DNA of 64,000 bases, taken from NCBI GenBank assembly GCA_018396755.1, contig JAGTQM010000001.1:62001-126000 (forward strand). The letters are read 5' to 3'. Origin of the DNA: Candidatus Bathyarchaeota archaeon. GTDB taxonomy: Archaea; Thermoproteota; CALKCG01; B24. Both the position numbers and the translations under genes were made by a program. Within the stretch, counting starts at the first letter, position 1. Each line of letters begins with the position of its first letter. Below, piece after piece: positions 25,922-34,626 of this stretch. A model generated the notes under the pieces. It did no database searches. It saw nothing but the letters and a program-made list of their open reading frames with translations, and was not told the origin of the DNA.

Positions 25922-27121
25922 TTAACACCGGATTAAAATACGTTTACCCGTTTCAGCAGATTCTAGTATGGCATCGCACACCATATCTACCTTCCAACCG
26001 TCTTCAAACGTAGCAGCATATGGAGCTACAGATTTATCATTGACCACGCAGTCTAGGAAATGGCATAGCTCATTCTTAAAAGTATCCTCCCATCCGCCTA
26101 TATGTCCATGAGGCCAGTAGTACCTGTAGAATGGATGATAGCTCTCTGTTACAAGAACCTCATGCCAACCCATTATATCCCTGACTGGCTCCTCTCTCCA
26201 ATATACTCTTAACTCGTTTAAACGCTCAAGGTTAAACTCTACGGAGGCTTTTTCACCGTTTATTTCGAAACTATTGTAGTTTTTACGTCCGCCTGCAAAC
26301 CTAGTGGCTTCAAGTGTTCCAATAGCACCGTTGTCGAATTCAACTACAGATGCGAAAGCATCTTCAACAGTCACTAGCCCCTTTTTACTTGGATCTTCAA
26401 GTAGAGGTCTCTCTTTTATGAACGTCCGTGTAACGGCAGCCACAGCTTTGATGTCGCCTACGAGGAATCTAGCTAAATCTATTATATGTGATCCTAAATC
26501 TCCTAAGGGACCCGACCCCGCTACATCTCTCCTCAAACGCCACACTAGTGGGAAGTTGGGGTCCATAATCCACTCTTGAAGATAACGGGCTCTGAAATGG
26601 TAAATTCTACCCAGTAAACCATCCTCTATGAGTTTCTTGGCAAGTCTGACAGCCGGTACAAATCGATAATTGTAAGCACACATGTGTTTAACATCAGCTT
26701 TTCTAACAGCTTCAAGCATTCTTCTAGATTCTTCAGCATTTCTACCGAGTGGTTTTTCACATACGATATGCTTACCAGCCTCAGCAGCAGCTATACATGG
26801 TTCAGCATGCATATTGTTAGGCCCGCAATTGTCGAAAATTTCAATATCGGGGTTTTTAATGAGTAGATTCCAATCCGTATAATATTGTTCAAACCCAAAT
26901 CTTCTAGCGGCTTCAGAAACAGCCTCTTTAGTTCTGCCGCATATTGCTACAAGCCTAGGGAGTGCTGGTGGAGGCCAGAAGTACGTCGGGATGGATTTCC
27001 ATGCATGTGCATGGGCTTTACCCATAAAAGCGTAGCCGAGGATGCCGATTCCCATGCTTTTAATTTCTTCAACTTTCCGTTCAACTTTAGCCATTGCGAC
27101 AAATCCTACTTCTTCACTCAC
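25922..27121 (-). CDS. Gfo/Idh/MocA-family oxidoreductase 3
   Basis: 399 residues, the longest of three family members here. The Rossmann motif is GIGILGYAFMGKAHAHAW, the EKP motif CEKPLGRNAEES, and the substrate domain has GPLGDLGSHIIDLARFLVGD. The N-terminus extends about 25 residues before the Rossmann fold; a later start is possible. It is divergent from a sugar phosphate isomerase/epimerase-like gene at 27224, with about 100 bases between, which is the classic pairing for catabolism of an inositol or keto-sugar. Both promoters sit in that gap. Confidence 0.87.
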   Translation of the reverse strand: MSEEVGFVAMAKVERKVEEIKSMGIGILGYAFMGKAHAHAWKSIPTYFWPPPALPRLVAICGRTKEAVSEAARRFGFEQYYTDWNLLIKNPDIEIFDNCGPNNMHAEPCIAAAEAGKHIVCEKPLGRNAEESRRMLEAVRKADVKHMCAYNYRFVPAVRLAKKLIEDGLLGRIYHFRARYLQEWIMDPNFPLVWRLRRDVAGSGPLGDLGSHIIDLARFLVGDIKAVAAVTRTFIKERPLLEDPSKKGLVTVEDAFASVVEFDNGAIGTLEATRFAGGRKNYNSFEINGEKASVEFNLERLNELRVYWREEPVRDIMGWHEVLVTESYHPFYRYYWPHGHIGGWEDTFKNELCHFLDCVVNDKSVAPYAATFEDGWKVDMVCDAILESAETGKRILIRC

Positions 27122-27223
27122 GTATCACACCATTAAAAACTATAGCCTGAATTAATTTAAATTTTAGCAAGTAAAAGGATAAATTTAAAATTTCAATTTG
27201 AGATAAGAGATTAATGGGAGAAT

Positions 27224-28189
27224 ATGAAAATTGGAATCTTCACCGTGCTATACAATGATAAACCGCTGGATGACGTCTTGAAATTCGTTTCAGAGCTAGG
27301 TTATGAAGCAGTTGAAATAGCTGCTTGGAAGGGGAGTAGCCACATAGACGTTGAGAAAATATTGAAAGGCGGAGCATCTGAGTATAAGAAAACAGTTGAG
27401 AGGTATGGATTAATAATTTCTGCTTTAAGCAATCATCTTGAGGGGCAGCTTATACTGGGTCCTTTAGATGAAAGTACAGATGATTGGTTTAAAGGATCCC
27501 CTGATGAAAAAGTCAAATATGGGATAGCTAGACTGAGAAAGACTATAGAGGCTGCAGCAGCCCTAGATGTACCTGTGGTTAATGCGTTCACCGGATGCCC
27601 AGACTGGGCGAAGTGGTACGTGTTCCCACCAGCAAATGAAAAAATTTGGGAGAATTATTGGAGCATCTTTAAGGATAGATGGCTTCCAATCTTGGATCAA
27701 GCTAAGGATCAGGGTATTAAAATATCTTATGAAACCCATCCGCAGGAAATGAACTATAACCTAGAGACGGCTAAAAAACTTCTAGAAGTATCGGGAAACC
27801 ATCCGTCAGCTGGATTCAACTATGATCCAAGTCATCTAATGTGGCAGGGGATGGATCCTGTTCAATTCATCTACGAGGTAAAAGATCGAATATTCCACTG
27901 TCATGCAAAGGATTCTGAGAGGGTTGTTCATAGTGTTTTAGCGTCTGGAGTTCTGTCGGTAGGTCCGTGGAATAAGATTGCAAGAGGATTTAGATTTAGA
28001 ACCGTTGGATGGGGTGAAATGCCGTGGAGACGCATAATAACTGCTCTTCTTGAAATCGGTTATAACTATGTTCTCTCAGTTGAACATGAAGATCCATGTA
28101 TGAGTAGGGATTCAGGTGTGAAGCAAGCAGTAGCATATCTTAAACCTCTACTTACAGTTGAACCTCCAGAAGTTAAACCATGGTGGTAG
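27224..28189 (+). CDS. Sugar phosphate isomerase/epimerase (TIM barrel)
   Basis: 321-residue xylose isomerase-like TIM barrel (AP endonuclease 2 family). Seen: KIGIFTVLYNDKPLDDVLKF, ELGYEAVEIAAW, SYETHPQEMNYN (metal Glu and His), NYDPSHLMWQGMDP (Asp, His), FHCHAKDSE (His, Asp) and SVEHEDP (Glu). All expected metal ligands are present. Relatives isomerise inosose, tagatose or hydroxypyruvate-type substrates. It probably works with the divergent Gfo oxidoreductase. ATG start with a GGGAG SD six bases upstream. Confidence 0.85.
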   Translation: MKIGIFTVLYNDKPLDDVLKFVSELGYEAVEIAAWKGSSHIDVEKILKGGASEYKKTVERYGLIISALSNHLEGQLILGPLDESTDDWFKGSPDEKVKYGIARLRKTIEAAAALDVPVVNAFTGCPDWAKWYVFPPANEKIWENYWSIFKDRWLPILDQAKDQGIKISYETHPQEMNYNLETAKKLLEVSGNHPSAGFNYDPSHLMWQGMDPVQFIYEVKDRIFHCHAKDSERVVHSVLASGVLSVGPWNKIARGFRFRTVGWGEMPWRRIITALLEIGYNYVLSVEHEDPCMSRDSGVKQAVAYLKPLLTVEPPEVKPWW

Positions 28190-28329
28190 CCGACCTTCAA
28201 CCATACTATTTCCTTCGGCGGGTTTTTCAATCGCCCATTATTTTTTATTACTTTGAACCCCCAATCAAAAATAGAGGGGCAAGTTTTATTTCATCCTTTC
28301 AATAAAATATAGGTTAACACCGCCAATTT

Positions 28330-28950
28330 GTGATTTTCATGTCTTACGGTATTCCTTCAGGAGAAGCTATTAGACGGCTTAGGAGAACCGTTGGATTAAC
28401 TCAGAAGGAACTTGCCAAAAGAGCAGGGTTAAGTCAGTCTCTAATTTCTAGAATTGAAAGGGGCGATGTGGACCCCCGTCTCTCAACGGTTAAAAGAATA
28501 ATGCATGTCATAGAGGAGTCGACCGTTAAAGAGTGGCAAGTGGCAAGTTACATAATGCATAGACCAGTGATATGTGTTAACGCTAAACAGCCTGTTGAGG
28601 TTGCCGTTAAACTTATGAAGAAGAATGATATTTCCCAACTTCCAGTTGTAGATGACAACAATACTCCCATTGGAGCAATTCAAGAGTCAACAATCATCCA
28701 TCATATGGTGAGAGAAAGAGACTTTAAGAGGCTTTTTAAAATGACCATCCGAGACATTATGGAGGGCCCTTTTCCGGAAATCGCTCCTAATACGCCTGTT
28801 CATGAAATACTTCAAATATTTTTGAAAGGAGCTCCAGCCGTTTTAGTTATTGAAAACAGTAAAATTCTTGGAATAATAGCTAAAATTGATCTAATAACGA
28901 CTTTTCTTAATGTGGAAGCGGGGAAAGTCTTGGAGCAGAATTTAAGCTAG
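28330..28950 (+). CDS. HTH-CBS transcriptional regulator
   Basis: 206 residues. N-terminal XRE-type helix-turn-helix (about 10-60: RRLRRTVGLTQKELAKRAGL in part) followed by two CBS domains (about 70-125, IMHRPVICVNAKQPVEVAVK; 135-190, IMEGPFPEIAPNTPVHEI). The CBS pair usually binds adenine nucleotides or SAM, so this is a metabolite-sensing DNA-binding protein. The ATG at 28339 (MSYGIPSGEAI) is likely the true start. It overlaps the convergent HTH gene by 4 bases. Its neighbour on that side abuts the putative origin. Confidence 0.85.
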   Translation: MIFMSYGIPSGEAIRRLRRTVGLTQKELAKRAGLSQSLISRIERGDVDPRLSTVKRIMHVIEESTVKEWQVASYIMHRPVICVNAKQPVEVAVKLMKKNDISQLPVVDDNNTPIGAIQESTIIHHMVRERDFKRLFKMTIRDIMEGPFPEIAPNTPVHEILQIFLKGAPAVLVIENSKILGIIAKIDLITTFLNVEAGKVLEQNLS

Positions 28951-29357
28951 GTAGAATCTGAAACACGGGACAGACTCATCTTGTTAAGCTTGTAATTCCG
29001 CATAGCCCGAGAACCAGATCTTAAGAGGAGACCACTATTGTGAAGCCTTTGAAGATAAGTGGAGATTGTGCTTAGTCTTATCTGTTCATTATAAACTAAT
29101 TCATATTCTGCTTGAACATCCCTAGATGAAAACCAACCTACTGCAAGCTTATCCATTATTATTTTCTTAATTCTTTCAAGTTTAGTAGAGGATTCAGATT
29201 CATCATTATGCTGCTTACCGTTAGATAATCCTCCCATAAGTTCTACGAGGTCCAATATTTGGAGGATCTTATTCCTAGATATAGCTCCTTCTAAAGTTAT
29301 GGTCAATTTTCCGCCGGATTCATCCTCAGCTTCAAACTTTAGCTTTGACCTAGGCAT
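28947..29357 (-). CDS. Winged-helix protein beside the origin
   Basis: 136 residues. The C-terminal about 75 residues form a winged helix (ERIKKIIMDKL, WFSSRDVQAEYELVYNEQ, STISTYLQRLHNSGLLLRSG), very likely DNA-binding. The N-terminal about 40 residues are acidic and low in structure (FEAEDESGGKLTITLEGA). I do not know the family name. Its start lies next to the candidate origin, with its promoter inside it. Role in origin control is only a positional inference. Confidence 0.6.
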   Translation of the reverse strand: MPRSKLKFEAEDESGGKLTITLEGAISRNKILQILDLVELMGGLSNGKQHNDESESSTKLERIKKIIMDKLAVGWFSSRDVQAEYELVYNEQIRLSTISTYLQRLHNSGLLLRSGSRAMRNYKLNKMSLSRVSDST

Positions 29358-29532
29358 CTGTTAATAGATTCACAAGATAAGAGTAAAAAAGTTACTGGAG
29401 AAACTGTGAAAAGAAAAGCTAAAAATCATAGTTATTTTTAGAAAAAGATTGCAGTTTTCAAATTTTCTTCTTCTACAGATTCACAAAAGAGGAGATTTAA
29501 TAAAAGAGATTTCTAGGACCTTTCTTCAAAAA

Positions 29533-29552
29533 CTCCAGTAGAAAAGAGGGGG
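29533..29552 (+). promoter_or_regulatory. ORB-like site with G-tail
   Basis: CTCCAGTAGAAAAGAGGGGG, resembling the archaeal origin recognition box: CTCCAGT core, A-rich middle and G-string. The best of the ORB candidates in the interval, about 440 bases upstream of the Orc1 start. Confidence 0.5.
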
Positions 29553-29700
29553 TTCCTCATTCACAGTAAAAGTGAATGTTTAAAGAATGAGAATAGCTAA
29601 ATTTTAACAAGAAAAGGTTCATTTTTCTTATGGAGTTAACTTGAGAATGAAAATGTGAAATATATAAGCTATTTACACGGCAACCTCAGACCCCTAGATT

Positions 29701-29722
29701 TCAACTGGAACAGGAGGAGGGG
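29701..29722 (+). promoter_or_regulatory. ORB-like site 2
   Basis: An ACTGGAAC half-palindrome followed by a GGAGGAGGGG tail, beside the AT-rich block that starts at about 29725. Same orientation as the site at 29533. Confidence 0.4.
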
Positions 29723-29724
29723 AA

Positions 29725-29850
29725 AAGGTATTAAAAATTCTTCTAATAATATAGAAATTTTAGAAAAATTCTCCCCCAGTTTTATTACCAAAATTTAAAT
29801 ATAAATTTTTCAGTTTAACTATTTTAACAAATAAGTTTACATAATATTCA
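29725..29850. other. Putative DNA-unwinding element
   Basis: An exceptionally AT-rich block (long runs such as AAATTTAAATATAAATTTTT) lying between the ORB-like sites and orc1. A C-run at about 29772 interrupts it. Inferred unwinding element of the origin. Confidence 0.45.
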
Positions 29851-29994
29851 CAGTTTTTCTCACGTTGTGAAGCAAGTTTGGAGGAGAAATATTAGGGGGA
29901 GGGTGGTTGTTTAATTAAAGAAACTTGAAGATACATTTTCCTCTACTAATAAGTTTTTATCATTATTCTCTCCAGTAAAATTTCAGGTGGAAAT

Positions 29995-31224
29995 CTGGAG
30001 AACTCTCCCCTCTCCAATATCTTTGACAGGTATATTGAGGGGTCTACAATTTTTAAAAATAGAGAATGTCTTAGACATGATTATGTTCCCGATTTTCTAC
30101 CCCATAGGGAAGATCAAATAGCAAGACTTGGGTTAATCCTTGCACCAACACTTAAGGGAAGCAGATGTTCAAACATATTTATCTATGGAAAACCTGGCAC
30201 CGGTAAAACAGCTGTAGCTAGATATGTTCTTAAACATCTTTCAAAGAAAAGTGTTGAAATCGACAATCCATTAAAAATTTGTTATATAAACTGTAGGACT
30301 GACGGCTCAGACTATAGAATTTTAACACATTTATGTGAGAGCATTGGAGTTAATGTTCCCTTCACTGGTCTTTCAACAAGCGAAGTCTTCAAACGATTTA
30401 AGAATGGGTTAAAGACGCTTGGGGCTATACTCATAATAGTCCTCGATGAAGTCGATATTTTAGTTAAAAACTATGGAGATGAATTACTTTACAAACTCAC
30501 GAGGATAAATGAAGAATCTGAGTATGGCAAACTTGTGATAATAGGTATATCCAACGACCTTCAATTTAAAGACTACTTAGACCCCAGGGTTTTAAGCTGT
30601 TTAAGTGAAGAAGAACTTGTCTTTAGACCCTATACCGCTGACGAACTTTACGATATCCTACAAGATAGAGCTAAACTTGCACTTAAACCCAATACTTATA
30701 CTGAAGCTGCTTTAAGACTTTGCGCGGCTTTAGCTGCGTCCGAGCATGGAGATGCTAGAAGAGCTTTAGACCTTTTAAGAGTTTCAACTGAAATAGCTGA
30801 AAGAGAAGGAGCAAACAGTGTTCTTGAAGATCACGTTAGAACCGCTCAAAGTAAAATCGAGGAGGATAGAGTGCTTGAAGTTTTAAAAACGCTTCCGCTC
30901 CATTCTAAACTTCTCCTATCGAGTATTTTTCTTTTGAAAAAACGTGAGTTGGGGAATCGTATGATGACAGGTACAATATATGAGATTTACACGGAACTTT
31001 GCTCTGAGATTGGTTTAGAGCCTTTAACACAGAGAAGGGTAAGCGGATTGCTAGCTGAGCTTGATGCATTAGGAATAATAAATGCTAAAGTTGTGAGTCT
31101 TGGACGGCATGGGCGCTCTAAACAAATAAAGCTTAATATACCGCTAAAGACTGTGAGATCCTTCTTGACTGGGGATACAAGATTAACTTTTGTCTTAGAG
31201 TATTCTCCTAGGTCTCTAATTTAA
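29995..31224 (+). CDS. orc1: Orc1/Cdc6 origin-binding initiator, CTG start
   Basis: 409 residues. AAA+ ATPase: FIYGKPGTGKTAVARYV (Walker A, about 62-78), VLDEVDILV (Walker B), GISNDLQFKDYLDPRV (sensor 1 region), DARRALDLLR (sensor 2), then the C-terminal winged helix (about 300-400). The N-terminal EGSTIFKNRECLRHDYVP matches the usual Orc1 start. The frame contains no ATG, GTG or TTG between a TAA at about 29949 and GTG 30535, yet homology begins at about 30004. CTG 29995 has a GGTGG Shine-Dalgarno 5 bases upstream and a TATA-like TTTTTATC about 40 bases upstream, so I take it as the start. The gene faces away from the candidate origin. Confidence 0.85.
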   Translation: MENSPLSNIFDRYIEGSTIFKNRECLRHDYVPDFLPHREDQIARLGLILAPTLKGSRCSNIFIYGKPGTGKTAVARYVLKHLSKKSVEIDNPLKICYINCRTDGSDYRILTHLCESIGVNVPFTGLSTSEVFKRFKNGLKTLGAILIIVLDEVDILVKNYGDELLYKLTRINEESEYGKLVIIGISNDLQFKDYLDPRVLSCLSEEELVFRPYTADELYDILQDRAKLALKPNTYTEAALRLCAALAASEHGDARRALDLLRVSTEIAEREGANSVLEDHVRTAQSKIEEDRVLEVLKTLPLHSKLLLSSIFLLKKRELGNRMMTGTIYEIYTELCSEIGLEPLTQRRVSGLLAELDALGIINAKVVSLGRHGRSKQIKLNIPLKTVRSFLTGDTRLTFVLEYSPRSLI

Positions 31225-31272
31225 GAGATGATAAGAATTATCTAGTAGGTCGATCAGACTTTTCAATGAAAG

Positions 31273-31827
31273 TTGTATAGGAAAGCCCTAGCAATAGAAG
31301 ATGGATGTTTTACTGTTGAAAAACGTTTGTTAGATGAAGCTATCCTCATAGGTGTTGTTATGGATGGCTTCACACTGAAAGATATTTTCATAGATACGGT
31401 TAAAGTCGATGGGCTAGACGCCACCGATAAAGCCTTAACATTCATATCGGAGGCAGACATATTAGACCTAATTCTTCTTCATGGAGTGCCGTATGCAGGT
31501 TTCAACCTAATAGACGCACGTAGGATATATGAGAAGACGTCATATCCAGTCATATGTATACTTGACCGTAAGCCAGACATCCACCGTGTTGAGAGGGCTT
31601 TAAGGTTAAAGTTCTCAGATTGGCAAGAACGCCTCCAGATAATAAGGAAAAGTACCCCAGTGGAGCTCTCTCTAGGTTGCATAAAGCTTATCGTAGCGGT
31701 CCAAGGCTTAACTTTAGATGAAGCGTCTAAATTGTTAAGAGAGATTACGCTTCTAGGAAAATTACCAGAACCGTTAAGAGTTGCAAAGCTTATAGCTAAA
31801 GGGCTTCCGCCCTTGCTTCTAAGTTAG
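31273..31827 (+). CDS. DUF99 family protein (endonuclease dU-like)
   Basis: 184 residues of the DUF99/UPF0215 family: KALAIEDGCF, the GVVMDGFTLKDIFIDTVKVDG core, LLHGVPYAGFNLIDARRIYE and SYPVICILDRKPD. Members have an RNase H-like EndoV-related fold and at least one has been reported to cut deoxyuridine-containing DNA. TTG start (MYRKALAIED). It follows orc1 by 48 bases, suggesting cotranscription, and overlaps the convergent PolD small-subunit gene by 32 bases. Confidence 0.8.
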   Translation: MYRKALAIEDGCFTVEKRLLDEAILIGVVMDGFTLKDIFIDTVKVDGLDATDKALTFISEADILDLILLHGVPYAGFNLIDARRIYEKTSYPVICILDRKPDIHRVERALRLKFSDWQERLQIIRKSTPVELSLGCIKLIVAVQGLTLDEASKLLREITLLGKLPEPLRVAKLIAKGLPPLLLS

Positions 31828-33313
31828 CTTCTCTAAAATCGATGTAGATTACTTGGAGAGTTTTTAAATTTACAATTGGGACAATACCGGGTAATGGTTT
31901 TAGACCATTTCTCTTCTGGTACTCCGTTTGATTCTGCCAAGCACCAGAGTTCACGATTAAACTATTTCTGTAAAATCTATGTCTGGCAACATGAATGTGT
32001 CCTGAGTGAAAAATGGTCGGTTCTCTTTCGATTACGAGATAGTCTTCTGCTTCAGGAGCTATCGCCGTTCTCAATCCATATATGGGTGTTAGATGTCTCG
32101 CTTTAAGTAGAATCTCCATGGCTTTATCTGGCTCTTGAAAGGTTAATCCAGGTACATATGCTATCACATCGTCTAAACTTCTACCGTGATGCATAAGTAC
32201 ATCTACACCATGTATGGATATCCAACATGGATTCCCAAGGATTCTGACATTATCTAAATCGTAAAGCGGTTCTGAATATTTCCTAAAAATCGCAGGTTGA
32301 GGAAGCGCCTGTCTAGAAGCATCGTGGTTTCCAGGTATAACTACTGTCTCTATGTGTTCTGGAATTTTAGCGAAATACTCTGCAATAAGCTTATACTGTT
32401 GCGTTAAGGAATCTACGGCAAGTTCTCTATCCTGACCTGGGTAGACTCCTACACCATCAACTAAATCTCCACATACTAGAAGATACTTAACTTTACCAGC
32501 CAATTCTCTAAATGGCTTAGATCCTTCTAAGCCATTTAACCACCTTAAAAATTTTTCAAAGCATTTTTCCATGAAAAGCTTACTTCCAATATGAATGTCT
32601 GATGTTAAGACAGCGTAAACTTCTTCATCACTTCTTCTAGGTTTATGATCTGGTACATCTGGAAATATAATGTCATCTGCTAAAACAACGTCCTTCGCTA
32701 CTTTAACGCCAGATACGCAGATAACTTGATCCTGCAAAACCATAAGTGCTTTCTCAATCAATTTTCTATCCGAATTTTCAGAAATTATGACGGTTATTGA
32801 AGATTCAAGGTCCTCAAGTTGAATTTTGAACCCTCTTCGCTTGATTTTCTCAGTTACCATCCCTATGAACTTTACATGGCTTTTCAAACTGGCTTTTAAC
32901 GCGTTGGATATCGTCGTACTGCCTCCAACGTCTATTCTTCTCCGCAGTATTTTCTCAAGTTTCTTAAACCTGCTTTTAAAATATCTGTAGAAGTCATCTA
33001 TACTGTTTCCACCGTGAATTTTATCCGTAGGGTCAAATAAAACCTCAAGTTTAGACTCTACTTCTCTAGCTGACATCTGCTTAACAGACACAGACGCCTC
33101 TACTTGTTCTCTTTTTATTCCACAATATTCCTCAACATCGTTAAGCGTTATGATGAACCCTCCCCTCTCCATAACTTTATCTAGAATCTCATTTATGACC
33201 GTATCTAGTACGCTTTGATCAAGTTTACTAAGCTTTTCTAAAGCTTTCGGCTCTATTTGTAAACCATGTGCTACAATCATTCGCACAATGTTTTTCAACC
33301 CTTCAGAATCCAT
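31796..33313 (-). CDS. polB2: DNA polymerase D small subunit (DP1)
   Basis: 505 residues. N-terminal helical region (about 1-120), OB-fold region, then a calcineurin-like phosphoesterase domain with SDIHIGS, CGDLVDGVGVYPGQD, VIPGNHDASRQ, MHHGRS and SGHIHVARH. These are the 3'-5' proofreading exonuclease metal ligands of archaeal DP1, all present. DP1 pairs with the large subunit DP2, which is not in this window. ATG at 33313. Its neighbourhood with Orc1 and PolB marks a replication gene cluster. Confidence 0.92.
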   Translation of the reverse strand: MDSEGLKNIVRMIVAHGLQIEPKALEKLSKLDQSVLDTVINEILDKVMERGGFIITLNDVEEYCGIKREQVEASVSVKQMSAREVESKLEVLFDPTDKIHGGNSIDDFYRYFKSRFKKLEKILRRRIDVGGSTTISNALKASLKSHVKFIGMVTEKIKRRGFKIQLEDLESSITVIISENSDRKLIEKALMVLQDQVICVSGVKVAKDVVLADDIIFPDVPDHKPRRSDEEVYAVLTSDIHIGSKLFMEKCFEKFLRWLNGLEGSKPFRELAGKVKYLLVCGDLVDGVGVYPGQDRELAVDSLTQQYKLIAEYFAKIPEHIETVVIPGNHDASRQALPQPAIFRKYSEPLYDLDNVRILGNPCWISIHGVDVLMHHGRSLDDVIAYVPGLTFQEPDKAMEILLKARHLTPIYGLRTAIAPEAEDYLVIEREPTIFHSGHIHVARHRFYRNSLIVNSGAWQNQTEYQKRNGLKPLPGIVPIVNLKTLQVIYIDFREANLEARAEAL

Positions 33314-33447
33314 CTATACAATAAACGTTTAACGCGCTATCTAATTTTAACAGTTTTACTATTTTCTAGTTAACACGCCCATAACTTACCATCAATATTT
33401 TAGAAATATGTTTAAGTCGATGTATTTCCATAAATTTTTAGATCTAA

Positions 33448-34626
33448 GTGTCCCTTATCTTCAAATCCAAGCACACGGGAAAATGCAAAATATGCAGGTT
33501 AGAATCGCCGCTAATATCGAACTACCTAGGAGTTTGCATAAGGTGTATACGCAAAGACCCTGAAGAAAGCCTGAAAGTAGTTTTGAATTCACATGAAAAA
33601 GCTAGGGCACAATATAAATTACCGCCGCAACCATGTAAAACGCAAAACGGTATTAAATGCAATATATGTTCAAATGAATGTGTAATGAGTGATGGCGATG
33701 TGAGCTTCTGCGGTTTAAGATGGGTTGAAAATGGACAATTAAAATCATATGTAGATGATAATAAAGCACTATTGTACTACTATCTTGATCCACATGTGAC
33801 AAATTGTTGTAGCGCATGGTTTTGCCCAGCTGGAACGGGCGTAGGCTATCCACGGTATGCATATGTTAAAGGACCGGAGTATAACTACTATAATCTAGCT
33901 ATCTTCTTCTATGGATGTAATTTTGACTGCTTATTCTGTCAGAATTACTCTCATAAAAGGTTTGAAGAAGCACAGGTTGTAACGATTAAAGAACTTATTC
34001 ATATGACTTTATCGAATACACGTATATCATGTTGGTGCTTTTTCGGAGGCTCTCCAGAACCGCAATTACCCTTTGCCATAAACGCTTCAAAACGTGTTCT
34101 TGAACATCTTCATGCAGAGAGAATTTTGAGGATTTGTTTTGAATGGAATGGTTGCGGTAATAAAGCCCTAGTCGATGAAGCAGGTAAACTATCTCTTAAA
34201 ACAGGTGGGAATATAAAGTTTGATCTTAAAGCATACTCCAACTCTTTAAGTATTGCCTTAAGTGGAGTCTCAAATAGAAGGGCTTTTGAGAATTTCGAAT
34301 TCCTTTATAATCGTTTTTACATGGAACGTCCCAATCTGCCCTTTTTAACTGCTACTACGCTTCTTGTACCTGGCTACGTAGACTCAGAAGAAGTAGAAGG
34401 CATAGCTATGTTTCTAGCTGACTTAAACCCTGAAATCCCATACTCTCTCCTTGTTTTCCATCCTAATTACTTGATGAGAGATTTACCAGTTACTCCCATA
34501 GAGCAAGTCGTAGAATGCTACAGAGTAGCTAAAAGTCATCTTAAAAATGTCCACATTGGAAACCTGCATCTTATAGGGTTCTATTCAATGGAAGATTTTG
34601 AAAACGTCTACGGAAGATCAAATTGA
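33448..34626 (+). CDS. Radical SAM protein, AmmeMemoRadiSam-type
   Basis: 392 residues. The radical SAM motif CNFDCLFC (about 157-164) is preceded by about 150 residues with many extra Cys: CKICRLE...CIRCI (about 12-35), CNICSNEC, FCGLR and CCSAWFCPAG. The early four-Cys set looks like a rubredoxin-like zinc site. Downstream GGSPEPQLPFAINASKR resembles pyruvate-formate-lyase-activase-type and AmmeMemoRadiSam enzymes. The substrate is unknown. GTG start at 33448 with AT-rich upstream sequence. It overlaps the convergent nicotinamidase gene by 19 bases. Confidence 0.78.
   Translation: MSLIFKSKHTGKCKICRLESPLISNYLGVCIRCIRKDPEESLKVVLNSHEKARAQYKLPPQPCKTQNGIKCNICSNECVMSDGDVSFCGLRWVENGQLKSYVDDNKALLYYYLDPHVTNCCSAWFCPAGTGVGYPRYAYVKGPEYNYYNLAIFFYGCNFDCLFCQNYSHKRFEEAQVVTIKELIHMTLSNTRISCWCFFGGSPEPQLPFAINASKRVLEHLHAERILRICFEWNGCGNKALVDEAGKLSLKTGGNIKFDLKAYSNSLSIALSGVSNRRAFENFEFLYNRFYMERPNLPFLTATTLLVPGYVDSEEVEGIAMFLADLNPEIPYSLLVFHPNYLMRDLPVTPIEQVVECYRVAKSHLKNVHIGNLHLIGFYSMEDFENVYGRSN

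Larger units (their letters stand above)
29358..29994. other. Candidate replication origin (oriC) next to orc1/cdc6
   Basis: A 637-base non-coding, AT-rich interval immediately upstream of the Orc1/Cdc6 gene, the usual archaeal origin position. It holds ORB-like sites: CTCCAGTAGAAAAGAGGGGG at 29533-29552 and a TCAACTGGAACAGGAGGAGG-type site at 29701-29722, each pairing a half-palindrome with a G-rich tail as in archaeal origin recognition boxes. The 8-mer CTCCAGTA occurs three times (29393-29400 on the minus strand, 29533-29540 and 29970-29977). A very AT-rich block (about 29725-29850) between these sites is a good DNA-unwinding element. A 7-bp inverted repeat CATTCAC/GTGAATG lies at 29558-29578. 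Confidence 0.62.
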
